Shown here one piece after another: positions 44,401 through 57,885 of a DNA stretch of 64,000 nt. The stretch lies in contig JALQBC010000030.1 in NCBI GenBank assembly GCA_023375675.1, positions 434,001-498,000 of the forward strand, written 5' to 3'. Position numbers and translations under genes: made by a program. The stretch is from Cytospora piceicola. Lineage: Eukaryota; Ascomycota; Sordariomycetes; Diaporthales; Cytosporaceae. How positions within the stretch are numbered: position 1 is the first letter of the stretch; every line of letters starts with the position of its first letter. The notes under the pieces were generated by a model, which saw only the letters and a list, made by a program, of their open reading frames with translations, was not told the DNA's origin and made no database searches.

Positions 44401-45394
44401 GACGTTTGTAAAAGTTGAACGGTCTCGCGATCTCGTCGAAGATGTGAAGACGACGCATTTTCTTTTCACCTAGCATTCCGGATACTTCTTTGCGTATAAA
44501 GGCCTGGTTCGCAACGATTGATTGCCGGAAATCATCACCGCCTCGCTGTTTATACCACTTTTGAAACTCCGCTGCTTTTCCATGCGTTTTCCAGAGCCAT
44601 TGACCAAACTCCTTTTTGAAGTGGTGAAAACCCACGGTGCGCTCTTCTTCGTCGATCATATACTCGGAGAAATCGACAACGTGCTTGGCCAAATCGGCAA
44701 CCCAGAGGAAAGGTTCATGAAAGCGAGCATACTCTTTAGACGGATTCTTCAGCTTGTAGTAGATCTCCTTCCCCTCATTGATTTTAGAGCAAATCCACAG
44801 CTGGTCACCCACGGTCGGATGTTCTCTGCCGTAGTTTCCCAGCGGGATTTCCTCAAAGGGTACCTGCCTGATGTAGTGTCGAATGTCACCTACCCTGAGC
44901 ACACCGTTGAGAAGGAAATACTTTTTCCCCGTCCGGTTTGCATGGGTATGCAGGGCTCTCATCTCGAAGGGGAACCGGTCCGAGTCGATGTAGCACGAAA
45001 AGTTGTCCAGCTCAAACTCGATGAACTGGTCATTCGCCTGGGTCGGATCAGCTTCGAGTAAGGCCTGTACCGCCACCCGCTCTTTGGAAACAGAGAGCGA
45101 GAGCCCCTCCTCATAGGCAGGGCGGGGGCACTGTAAGGTCGAAGGCGGCAATATAACACTGATCCTTCTAGTCCCAACTTTGGGAGGCGAAGGCACCGCA
45201 TCGCGTTGCTGAAAGCGCTCGAGCTCAGCATCTTCGCTCTCACTGTCGAGACCAGCATCTTCGAGTTCGGCGTCCAGATCTGCCGTCTCCTCTGGGCCTG
45301 CGGTGGCATCCTCATAGTATGCCAGGGCCTCTGAGTTCAACCTGGAAGTCTCATCGCCCAGGCTGGGGTCCAGTTCCCTGGTGACAAAGTCCAT
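41441..45394 (-). CDS. dim-2: DNA (cytosine-5) methyltransferase DIM-2
   Basis: Maintains and establishes 5-methylcytosine, acting in Neurospora downstream of H3K9 methylation and HP1. One intronless frame of 1317 residues; the start MDFVTRELDPSLG matches the expected acidic N-terminus. Two BAH-type regions lie in the middle (around DLISTQHDPDDCNIWKP to EFFVRQTYEHEHRRF, and around YHVGDTVLVLTPGTK). The catalytic domain is complete: motif I LDLYCGCGNLGHGLE, motif IV GGSPCPGFS with nucleophile Cys785, motif VI ENVTTIV, motif VIII RERAFLWFAAPG and motif X near WRLVGNAVARQMA. The C-terminal tail of about 190 residues is disordered, with acidic and basic clusters and a final acidic LSDDEED. It is somewhat shorter than Neurospora DIM-2 as I recall it. 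No catalytic defect is visible. Confidence 0.95.
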   Translation of the reverse strand: MDFVTRELDPSLGDETSRLNSEALAYYEDATAGPEETADLDAELEDAGLDSESEDAELERFQQRDAVPSPPKVGTRRISVILPPSTLQCPRPAYEEGLSLSVSKERVAVQALLEADPTQANDQFIEFELDNFSCYIDSDRFPFEMRALHTHANRTGKKYFLLNGVLRVGDIRHYIRQVPFEEIPLGNYGREHPTVGDQLWICSKINEGKEIYYKLKNPSKEYARFHEPFLWVADLAKHVVDFSEYMIDEEERTVGFHHFKKEFGQWLWKTHGKAAEFQKWYKQRGGDDFRQSIVANQAFIRKEVSGMLGEKKMRRLHIFDEIARPFNFYKRQIWKPVQGQEHQPVRKGPPDTIVTPYVRECFSNMKLGQLLKEVEPCISTEERIKLSWPERRTVPQIRRPGTFTNHDTMIKSIKPGDLISTQHDPDDCNIWKPTKTKGNPEKEAPKEEGEVKRWYCLVQKVYTLKDGTRKFDIFWMYQPEDTPCCSMKYPYRNELFLSDHCTCHSGEGQIKDREVTGVHSVEWFGSPETTSAEFFVRQTYEHEHRRFVTLEQAHMRCRAETTQSQEYHVGDTVLVLTPGTKVLEPYELLGYLEGNQTCRLRRLLRLKQIDGQQGDCAPNALVYTEEETYASVDGIHCRCILRCYGPGEEVPVPYNLNGTGNAFIITHRKLPDGSVEPLGQDKPQIRQGFDPNSLEVNKLRALDLYCGCGNLGHGLEDGGAVEAKWANDIWDAAMHTYMANAQHPESVKPFLGSVDDLLHYGLEGRFSDAVPRPGEVDLISGGSPCPGFSLITADKTTMDQKKNRSLVASFAAYVDFYRPKYGILENVTTIVQAQGSEEDFLSQLFCAIVGMGYQAQIILGDSWAHANPQRRERAFLWFAAPGLCLPQSPQASHSHPLKVKFKNLGRLTSGEAFMRRTSPPTPFKYVSALEATADLPDIYDAKPDTCVPYPDHKLSISVSSGKMKSRAEAGDGKSMRTQLLNIPVRPYGMNFAKAWHGGTQAVPRDMFDHERDAFPTKHGSHRVSRISHGWERVHPHGLFSTITTFCHVTDARLGNWTHWDQPRPLTIMEVRRAQGIPDGEVLLGSPADQWRLVGNAVARQMATALGLTLREAWVGTLYEDGGGEGVPVPGEEGAVGGVGEGDFYSSRSQTPGLPVYLDNETSASGQAGGDVETWTPATSLADFSHNDDLVAANGAVAADSRKRPLSKALADELLAVKKPRLTPHVVYEEPEPGPEQPSSGDDDLLYLGSAQVDHQSPARWNGSTVVGFEDIDGGAAGGGQQEDDLTILGSAPAVSPPRPNGPTIVHLLSDDEEDGWL

Positions 45395-46309
45395 CGTGTC
45401 GGTGCTGGTCTTGTGCGAATCCCGTCACGGGCAAGCATAGAAAACTCAGCGCATGCCTGCCTGTCCTGTAAACTAGAACGTGGATTGGAAGGAGACGGAA
45501 GGCGACAAGTCGGTGTCTTATATCGAAAACTGGGGGTTTTGGTCAGCCCCTCACTCTGTCTCGAGTACTCGCTATTGTCCCCTTATTCAAGAGGCATTGT
45601 ACTATACCTTGACCAGATTGGACCAAAAGCTCTTTCCTAAAAGCCAAATTTGAACTCCTCCTTAGATACCTGCGGGTCCATAGATTTCGAGAGCTGCTAA
45701 GAAGGTTGAGGCTTGAAATGAAACAAAAATATATTTCAAAAAATGTAGAGATGCTATGCGACCACGAAACCACCACTCAGCGACAGGGGGAGATCATGCT
45801 GCTGGTGTGAAGGCGACACTTTCGTGTTTTCCAATGCTTCAAGCGCGAATGCAAGGGATAATTTGGGCGCGCCGACGCGCTTGAACAGAGAATCAACGTC
45901 GATTGAGGTGTGGGGACGATCTCGGGAGGAATTGGCCAATCAATTTCGTAGTAGTAGCCAGGGTTTGAGTTTCAGGGTTTGGGAGGGGGCACTGGGGGGG
46001 GGGGTTGACAGACGGTGGCTTGGCCGATGTTGCCAGAACTGGAACAGAGATGGAAACGGAAATTAGAATGCAATATCTACTATTGCTTAAAGCAGACAAC
46101 CGACTAGGAAAGCGCGCGTTCCCGACCGTGAGGAGGCGCGAGTAGCGTTCCCCTATGCGTGTCTGGTCTAAGTCGACAAGCGGTCATACACGTTGTTTGA
46201 CCACGTACTTGTCACATCTTAAATAGGCCGTCATAGTCCAGCTTAGCTACCTAGGTAGGGACCTAGGTAGGTAATACATACACATTCTAGGTACACAAGC
46301 GCCCTACCC
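45395..46309. other. Intergenic region 5' of dim-2
   Basis: Holds the dim-2 promoter and the 3' flank of the next minus-strand gene. A TACCTAGGTA palindrome at 46248-46257 is followed at once by a second near copy (GACCTAGGTA) and more AGGTA half-sites up to 46292. A run of nine G lies near 46000. No gene seen. Confidence 0.55.
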
Positions 46310-49036
46310 CTAAGCCCGCCCCTCCTCCCTCCTCCACGCGACATACTCATCCACGTCCTCGTCCCTAGGCCACACCCAAGTCGACCCCCTGCCCTTCAGC
46401 TCCTCGAACCTCGCCTCGATCCTGCCCATGACCTCCCCCGACACGCCCCCCTCCGCAAACGCCCGGAAGCACACGAGCGCCTCCATCAGCACCGACCACT
46501 GCCTGTCCCCCGGGTCCCGCGCCCGCTCCAGGATGGCCGGGTCCCGGTCCCACGACGACAGCACCCACTCGACCACGCGGGCCACCTCGTCCAGGTCGCC
46601 CAGGCTCGCCATCGCCTCCATGTACTTCTGCACGTGCGCCGCGTCGAGCGCGTGGTACAGCGGCGGCAGCGCGCCGCCGAGGCCGTCGCCCGCGGCCCGG
46701 ACGGGCGCGGTCAGCTCCCCGAACGCGTCCTTGAGCGCCGAGTGGGCCGTCGCGATGTGGTGCCTTGCGTTCTTGGCCGGACCCGAGGACACGCCGTCTT
46801 CCCGGACCGCTTTCCAGGTGCAGCGCGCGAGGCAGTCGAACGGGGTGGGGTGCAGGCCCTCGCTGACCCTGTAGGCGCTGAAAAGCGACAGCATCATCTT
46901 CAGAATCTCGATGTCGTCTTCTGCTTGGCTGCACCAGGGCCTGAGGACGGTCTTGTTGTGTGCGAGGAATCGCATGACCGTGTGCCAGGGCGCCGGCGCT
47001 GATTTCCTCCTGGGTCCTGATCGAACACACACGAGTTGGACCGCGCGCCTCAAGAGATCGTACCTTGCCAGCACCTCAGGCTGTGGTGTGTGCCGGGGCT
47101 TGTTGGGGTCATGGACCCATCGCCGGCGCCCCTGGCGGGAGCAAAGCAGACCAATGTACGCGTGAAAGACTCGTAATGGGATCCGTGCCAGGTTATCGTA
47201 GGTAGGAGCAAGTGCTGTCGTTAGGTCCCCTATGGCTGTCTTGTCCAGAGGACTATCCCTGAGATAGCCAGCAGCCTCATCGAGCGACGCCGCATTACGC
47301 ACAAGAAGTGCAAGGCAGTGTTTGACCGGCCTGTTCCCATCCCGCAGCATCCTCTCATACAGTTCATTTACAGATAACGGGCGCAACCTCTCACGTTCGA
47401 ACTCAGTCAGGCTGACCTGGTATGGCGGGTAAACCTCTTTGGAGTCACCTGGGAGAATCGAGGATTCATAGTCGATCTCTGCAGAGAACAGCTTGGAGAA
47501 CATTTCCGCGTATACCTGGAAGTTTGGCTTGATGCCGGGCAAGGGAGGCTCCTGGAACAATTGCCAGGCCTCGAACGCATTCCTGGTAGCTTTCACCTTG
47601 GCAGCCCAGTCCGAAAACACTTCTAGAGACCTGCGGTTTCCTGACCACAGCCTGGGGGCCCCTGATCGTGTCCGAATGGTGATCGACTCGTCGAGCCTGG
47701 CACCTCCCAAAGTGTCGAGCGCGGAATCCACTCGATCATCAGCATAGCCCTCTTGCCTCTTGAGGATGCCAGCCTTGACGCTTCTGCTGAGCCAGTCGTC
47801 CACGTCTCTTCTCTCGTCCGTCCCGTCCAGTTGTCTTCGGTACGGCGGCCACGTTTTGGAGTGCCGAACTGCCGTTTGTTTTTCCGCCTGGGACTTCGTC
47901 AGCCCAATGAGTACCATCCTTATAGCCCTATAGCTGAGCCTGTTAATGACGAATGGTCTTGGGAGACTGGCGGAGAAGTCCAACAGCAACCTCTGGGCTT
48001 TCCAGTTATGGTGGAGGTTGTTGAGGGGACTGATGGATGACGACCGCCGAAAGTTCTGTAGCGCATAATTGAAGATCATACACTGATCTGAATATCCGGT
48101 GCGACGGTCGCTCTTAGTAGGTATCCTATCATATGGGATAGTCCGCAGGTAACTGGTTACCAGTCTGGCAATAGTGACAATAGAAGAAGGCCAGGTCCTC
48201 AAACAATGGTATACAAGACGACTTATAACAAGGTTAAAATGCACCGGCGTCATGTTGAAGGCATTATCCAGCGTACGTCCTAGTGCAACCCTTGGAGTTC
48301 GTGTTCGGAATTCTGAGCCAGCCACGTAGTATGTCCTCGCAATGTAGTCATACAAGCCCATCAACGAGGTGCCTTTAGTCATATGCTCGTCGGTCCTGAG
48401 GATTGCCATGAGAACGAAGATAGGCTTATGGCGATCAGAGGAAAGGAAACGCTCGACTTTGACATCCGTATCGTCTGCTTCCAGGATCCAGATCCAGTGG
48501 TCCAAGTCGTCCTCGTCGATACCCTTGAACGCGAGACTGTTGAGACGAGCCATCCAACGCGCCGGGTCTTGCAGGAACTCTGACACGCTGGTCTCCATCT
48601 TGGCCTCTTGTTGCCTCAGGTCAAACTGGTGAGTCGCGACGGATAGCCGTGGGTTTCTGGACCTGGCGACCAGGCGCGTCATTTTCCACTGATCCCATGT
48701 CAAATGAGCGCCTCGGTGTCGTAGTCGTTGGACGAGCAGATCCGTCGGTGGGAACTTCAAGTAATATCCGAGTCTTCCACTACGTTGTCCTTTGGAGAGG
48801 AACTGGAAACTTGGGTCACGAAGCGGCTCTGGGGCAAGCTCTATGCGTTGCGCAGCAGTCCACAAGGGACGGCCAATACGGGGGGGAGTCACGCATCTCT
48901 AGACCAAGAAGTCAGTCAAGGCATCTCGTCCCGTACAAGAATGTCCGGTCTAAGAGAAAAAAGAAGAACCCACGTTCAGGGACAGGACATTCGGGCGAGC
49001 TTCCGAAAGGTGTCTGACACGGCCGAGTCGCAGCAT
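46310..49036 (-). CDS. Probable mitochondrial PPR-like/helical-repeat protein
   Basis: Two minus-strand exons: a short one, 49036-48974, and 48898-46310, total 883 residues. The large exon has no usable ATG at its start; splicing in the small exon supplies MLRLGRVRHLSEARPNVLSLN, a basic, Ser/Leu-rich leader with no acid before Glu12, typical of a mitochondrial presequence. A TGACTGAC branch point precedes the acceptor. The body is helical and Arg/Leu-rich with repeated pairs of helices (FNLVISRLVYHCLRTWPSS, YAEMFSKLFSAEIDYE, RVFHAYIGLLCSRQG). This suggests a degenerate PPR-type RNA-binding solenoid, as in fungal mitochondrial expression factors. I do not recognise the orthologue; targeting and class are inferred. 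Confidence 0.7.
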
Positions 49037-49724
49037 GCCCACTGAGAGGGCGGGGAAAGTCGACACGCGAGTAAGAGTTAAGCCCACAAGGAAGGGTTGA
49101 TGAGACCGTGCGGGGGGGTATAAAGGCTGCAAAGGCTCATCTCGACACCTTGAGGACGAGTCACAGTCCTCGGTAGGCAATCAGAGGTACACGATCTGCC
49201 AGGTTAGAGTCGCAAACAGCGAATTGATGCTAAGAATTCCAGAACGCTTTTGAAGTTGCAGTTGGGGAAAGCATCGGAAGCTTGGGGTGCTTTGGGGTAA
49301 TCTGTACTGCAACACAGTATCTACCTAGGTACTTACTTACCTACCAGCCCACCAGCCCACCAGCCCACCAGCCTACCAGCCTACCAGCCTACCAGCCTAC
49401 CAGCCTACCAGCCTACCCTACCAGCCTACCCTACCAGCTGCTTACATACTGAGCAGTGCACAGTAGGTACTTGTACCACAGTCCAAGGGACCTCGGGATA
49501 TTGCAGCGAATGGGGGGTTATTCCTGATTACGTAATTGGCATGTATGGCTGCAAAGTCTCAATGGTCACGCCCGGACAAACAAACGACGGGATAGAAAGA
49601 TGAGGGCATATTTACCTACCTAGGTAGGTAGATCTGATTCCCACCTCCAGAGTACCAGTACCCTCAGCCCGAGCAAAGCTGTTACCAAACATATCCCCAG
49701 AGTCCCAGGCTCCCAGATGACCCC
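49037..49724. other. Divergent promoter region with repeats
   Basis: Between the 5' ends of the PPR-like gene and the MYST gene. Carries two TACCTAGGTA palindromes (49322-49331 and 49617-49626) flanking an 8-base minisatellite. Confidence 0.7.
49344..49437. repeat. 8-base minisatellite CCAGCCYA
   Basis: About eleven tandem units. The first three read CCAGCCCA and the later ones CCAGCCTA, with two CCTA insertions near the end. It lies about 290 bases upstream of the MYST gene start. Confidence 0.9.
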
Positions 49725-52130
49725 ATGTCCCCCCTCAAGCGTAAACGTCCTCACGATGCAGCACGCGATTCCCCACCGAGCGCGGCCGAGCAGCAGCAGC
49801 AGTCCACCGCGGGCACGCGTCGCCGTGCAACACGTCACACCACCCAGGCCTCAACGATAGCCCCGCTTCCCTGGCTGGCCGATCCGGAACCACGCCGCCG
49901 ACGCCGAAGGCGCGCCGGGCCCGATGGCCGGCCTGACTCAGACAATAATGATGAGGATGATGATAATAATAATAATAATAATGGAGACGACAACGACCAG
50001 GAACCCCCTCCGGCATTGACCAGGGCCGTCGTCCCCAGGGTGGGCGGCCGTGCTGCTGTGCCGTCTGCTGTTGGCCCCGCCTCGGGTGGTGGTGGTGGTG
50101 GTGCTGGTGCTGGTGGCGGTGGTCGACCACCCAGGCCGCACCACCACCACCAGCAACAGCCGCGTCGGCCCGTGCAGCGGGCTACCACGAATCAGGCCGA
50201 TCGGGATCCCGGGCTCAAGGCCGCCAGGAAACTCGCCCGCCACCAACGGCACGCCACTGACGATGAGGACGACAGTCCTGAAGACGACCACGGCAGCGCT
50301 GCACACGGTCCTGCCAAGCCAATGCACGTCGGAGCCGCCGCGAGCCTGAGACATCGTGGTCCTGCTGGTGCTGGTGCTGCTGCTGTGGGTCCGATAGTAG
50401 GGAGTTCCCTGGCCCCGTCCAAGCACCCGCCGCCGCCGCCGCCGCCTCTCCAGAACCAAACCCCCACCCCGCCGAGGCCCTTCTCGTCCCCCCCTGCTGC
50501 TGCCCCGATGACACACCTCCCCTCCCGCTCGGTCAGGGTCTCGGATCACGTCGCCGCCAACACGAGCAAGCCCTTCGCCCCGCCGACGACGACGACGACC
50601 ACCACCACCACCACCACTACGAATTCTTCTCCCGCCCGACAGCCGTTGAGGCCGGCCAGGAAGCAGCAACAACTCGCCAAGGACCAGAGGAAGCCCAACA
50701 CAGTCACCCGGAACATCGACAAGGTCGTCTTCGGCAACGTGTGCTTCTCAACATGGTACCACTCCCCCTACGGCACCGAAGCGCTGGGAGAGGCGTCAGG
50801 GACCAGCGGCAAGGCGGGCCACAGCACGGGGTCTTCATCACACGACGGGAGCATCAATGAACAAGGGGGCCACCCGAACAGTGCGGCCCGGAAGACAAAG
50901 GAGGACAGGCTGGACAGGCTGTACGTCTGCCCGTGCTGCTTCAAGTACTCCAAGGAGCTCGTGCCGTGGTGGCAGCACGTCCACCTGTGCGAGAGGAGGA
51001 ACTACGTCCCGGGCGATAAGATCTACACACACCCCAAGGGCCGGCGGACCCGCCAGGTCCCAGTCGCCGGCCCGGGGGCGGCAGCAGCGGCAGCAGCGGC
51101 AGCGGCAGCAGCAGCGCCGGGACCCAAGGGTCCAGGACGCAAGAAAAAGGGCCCAGACCCAGCTGCCCAGACGGTGGAGGAGACAGTCGAGGACCAGGGC
51201 GAGTGGTCCATCTGGCAAGTCGACGGCGAGGCAGAGGGCCTCTTCTGCCAGAACCTCTCCCTCTTCGCCAAGCTGTTCCTCGACAACAAGTCCGTCTTCT
51301 TCGACGTCGTGTGCTTCAACTACTTCCTCCTAGTCCACACGACGTCGCCCCGCCCGCCCCCCGCAGCAGAAGGAGAAGGAGGAGAAGGAGAAGGAGAAGA
51401 CAACAACAACAACAACAACAACAACCACCACCACGACCGCGACGGCCCCCCGGCCCGGCCGCCCCCACAGCCCCGGCACCAGATCGTCGGGTTCTTCTCC
51501 AAGGAGAAGCTGTCGTGGGACAACAACAACCTGGCCTGCATCCTCGTCTTCCCGCCGTGGCAGCGCAAGGGCCTGGGCGCGCTGCTCATGGGCGTCAGCT
51601 ACGAGATCTCGCGCCGGGAGGGCGTCATCGGCGGCCCGGAGAAGCCCATCTCGGACCTCGGCAGGCGCGGGTACAAGCGGTTCTGGGCCGGCGAGATCGC
51701 CTCGTGGGTGCTGAACCTGGACACCACCGGCGGCGCCGCAACCGCCGCCGCCGGGGCGGGGGGCGAGGGGGGAGAGGTCATTGTCGACATCGAGGAGTGT
51801 AGCAGGGCCACGTGGATCGTGCAGGACGACTGCCTGGCCATGCTGCGGGAGATGGCCGTTGTGGAGGAGGCGGGGATGGGGCCGCCCAAGGCCAAGAGGC
51901 GCGAGGTATCACCTGAAGATGGAGAGGGGGCTGGTGGGGAGGTCGCTCCTGTTACTGGCGGGGATCAGGACAAAGAGGTCAAAGAGGTGCGGCGGGTGCG
52001 GATTTCCAAGGACGCGGTCTGGAACTGGGTCAAGGCGAATGGGATTAGCCTTGAGAAGGCATGTGACCCCAATGGGTTTGTTGATGGGTATGCTATCAAG
52101 AGGGCTGCCGTGGAAGAGGAGGATGTTTAA
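49725..52130 (+). CDS. MYST-family histone acetyltransferase, SAS2-like
   Basis: Nuclear lysine acetyltransferase. Single exon of 801 residues. Residues 1-320 are disordered and full of homopolymer runs (Gln, Arg, Asn, Pro, Thr), with no chromodomain or PHD finger, unlike Esa1 or Sas3. The MYST core begins at about 325 (KVVFGNVCFSTWYHSPYG). A C2HC zinc finger follows at 402-422 (CPCCFKYSKEL, then HVHLCER). The catalytic part has FFSKEKLSWDNNNLACILVF with Cys605, the acetyl-CoA loop PPWQRKGLGALL and catalytic Glu639 in GGPEKPISDLG. An Ala-rich stretch and a Glu/Gly/Asn/His-rich insert, each tens of residues, interrupt the core before and after the FCQNLSLFAKLFLDNKSVFF helix. The C-terminus (AVWNWVKANGI) is conserved in the family. 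Assignment to the SAS2 branch is tentative. Confidence 0.85.
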   Translation: MSPLKRKRPHDAARDSPPSAAEQQQQSTAGTRRRATRHTTQASTIAPLPWLADPEPRRRRRRRAGPDGRPDSDNNDEDDDNNNNNNGDDNDQEPPPALTRAVVPRVGGRAAVPSAVGPASGGGGGGAGAGGGGRPPRPHHHHQQQPRRPVQRATTNQADRDPGLKAARKLARHQRHATDDEDDSPEDDHGSAAHGPAKPMHVGAAASLRHRGPAGAGAAAVGPIVGSSLAPSKHPPPPPPPLQNQTPTPPRPFSSPPAAAPMTHLPSRSVRVSDHVAANTSKPFAPPTTTTTTTTTTTTNSSPARQPLRPARKQQQLAKDQRKPNTVTRNIDKVVFGNVCFSTWYHSPYGTEALGEASGTSGKAGHSTGSSSHDGSINEQGGHPNSAARKTKEDRLDRLYVCPCCFKYSKELVPWWQHVHLCERRNYVPGDKIYTHPKGRRTRQVPVAGPGAAAAAAAAAAAAAPGPKGPGRKKKGPDPAAQTVEETVEDQGEWSIWQVDGEAEGLFCQNLSLFAKLFLDNKSVFFDVVCFNYFLLVHTTSPRPPPAAEGEGGEGEGEDNNNNNNNNHHHDRDGPPARPPPQPRHQIVGFFSKEKLSWDNNNLACILVFPPWQRKGLGALLMGVSYEISRREGVIGGPEKPISDLGRRGYKRFWAGEIASWVLNLDTTGGAATAAAGAGGEGGEVIVDIEECSRATWIVQDDCLAMLREMAVVEEAGMGPPKAKRREVSPEDGEGAGGEVAPVTGGDQDKEVKEVRRVRISKDAVWNWVKANGISLEKACDPNGFVDGYAIKRAAVEEEDV

Positions 52131-54066
52131 TCTATTGCTACTGCAGATGTACGATGTACAGCATGCTAGATGAAGTTCGGTACTATAATCCCTGGCCATA
52201 ACGGTCCTATGATGCTGTCATTCGGCGCCTCAAGACTTCCCGATGCTTACCACTAGAGTCAGATTTGCCCCGTGACATGTATTATACCACAGTAGACTTC
52301 TAGGAGAAAGATGAGATCAAGAATAAGCATGCATCCATATCAATATTGATATCATACAGGTTACTCCTTTCGGAAAGGAGCTTGGACCATGTCGACATAG
52401 AGCTGACAGCTTATCGTTGCACCAGTCAGCTGGATGCATCATTCTAATTTCGGATGCAACCACTAGGGAACACAAACGAGCCGATATGCAGCCTTAAAGC
52501 CCGACAATTTTCTGACTATAGACAACGACACCATCATGAATGCGAGTATCTCATGTTCATACTAGTCCGAGACACAAAGCGGGAACATGACAGAAGTTAT
52601 CCCAATGATTGACATTCCCTACAGTGGATCAGCCCGGGTATCTTGGCAGCTCACCGTTGAAGCCGAAGCTTCCGGCTGCCGAGAGTGCGACGGGCTGTGA
52701 GTGAGCGACCTTAAATCCAACCTCAGAAATGAGGCTCCAAATCTGACTTGCAGTTTGTTGTTGCACACAGCAGGGATGGCGACCACGAAACGCGGTCCCC
52801 GGGTGGTTGCGGACCGGGAAAAATTTTCTGGTGCATTTTAACCTCGACACCCAGTGAATCCGATGCCACCAGTGTCAGTCAGTCTTTCTCTACCGCAGAT
52901 GGACCCATTCTGAAGCCCCCAGTGCTGGATCTAGCATAAGGCTTAAATGTGTGTCTTCGTCATTGCTCTTCCGTAACACCTCACCTCACTTTACCCTGGA
53001 CATCTTGGTTTGTCGAATGGTTATAGTCTTGCAGGGCCGTTGGCTGTGCCTCTGTTCCCTTGACAGCAATGCCTCGACAGCAATGAATTTCTATGACGAC
53101 AAAGCTGGCTAAGGCTTTCCAGAGGCGGGACAGTGCCTCCAGATTACCCAGGGTTCACAACAACGTGGAAGAGCTACTGGGGAGCTGACTGGGAGCTGAA
53201 GCCATTGCTTTTCGAAATTGCATAGCTGCAGGAACACACCCTCCCTTGACAGGTCCCGGCGATGTCCATCCATCCGTGGGGGCCACACTCCAGAGCTGAT
53301 GAAAGCTTAATGTATCGTGTCAGCAGTAAGCAAAAATCTTGAGCAAGAAGTTCTCAATTTCCTTTCTGTCATGAGTGTCCCTTGGCCTTCAGTCCGTAGA
53401 GCATCTGGTAGCCATGAAAGAGGTTGTAACTTCCAGGGTTGTTCGACGGAGGATCGACATATAAGTGAGGAAAGCCTCTGCAGGAGTGCAGTAGGACAAG
53501 GGATACCGAAAACCACTGGGTCAACTGCCAAAAGTTGGTAGCTGGCTGGAATCAGTCAGTGCCCTGCAGAAGAGAGTGAGCACTACTACCTAGGTAGTAG
53601 GAATAGACTACCTACAAGAGGTGCTCACATCGAAATTCGAGGGATCAAACCCTCTTTTGAATGCGTCGTTGGGCCCCGATCTCAAGAGGGTCCCGATATC
53701 GCCCGAGCACAAGTGTAGTTCCGGCCGCCGGGGCGTCATTTTTCCTTCCCTGAAGGCTTGGAAGCTGGGATGGTGGACCCACAGCTGCCATGATGTAGTG
53801 GGCTCGAGTGTTCCTGTTGTGGCTGCCAATTGGTCCATCTTATCCAAGTCTCAGTCCGTTTGAGGTGCTGGCTGGTAGCAAGCTCCTGGTCCGTGTCCAC
53901 CCTTTCACCTGACCTCCGCTCTGTCCTTTTCCCTTCCTTTCTCATTTTTTCCCTCATCCACACCAAGCCAACTTGCCGACTTGTAGTCTTCAGCAATCCG
54001 CCCAAGCCTTCCCTTCCATCGAGAATTGTCCTCTTTTTTTTCCACAACTCTCCTCCATCAGTCATA
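52131..54066. other. Intergenic region before ATP synthase subunit 9
   Basis: No gene recognised. A TACCTAGGTA palindrome lies at 53587-53596. Confidence 0.5.
53890..54066 (+). promoter_or_regulatory. Pyrimidine-rich proximal promoter/leader of atp-9
   Basis: CT-dense stretch (CCTTTCACCTGACC, then TTTTCCCTTCC and TTTTTTTTCC) directly before the ATG, as found in front of strongly expressed fungal genes. No experimental start site known. Confidence 0.45.

Positions 54067-57885
<3,819 letters not shown>

Noticed and set aside
49835..50672. Long minus-strand frames with His/Arg/Gly/Val runs
   Set aside because: Shadows of homopolymer-coding DNA of the MYST acetyltransferase gene.
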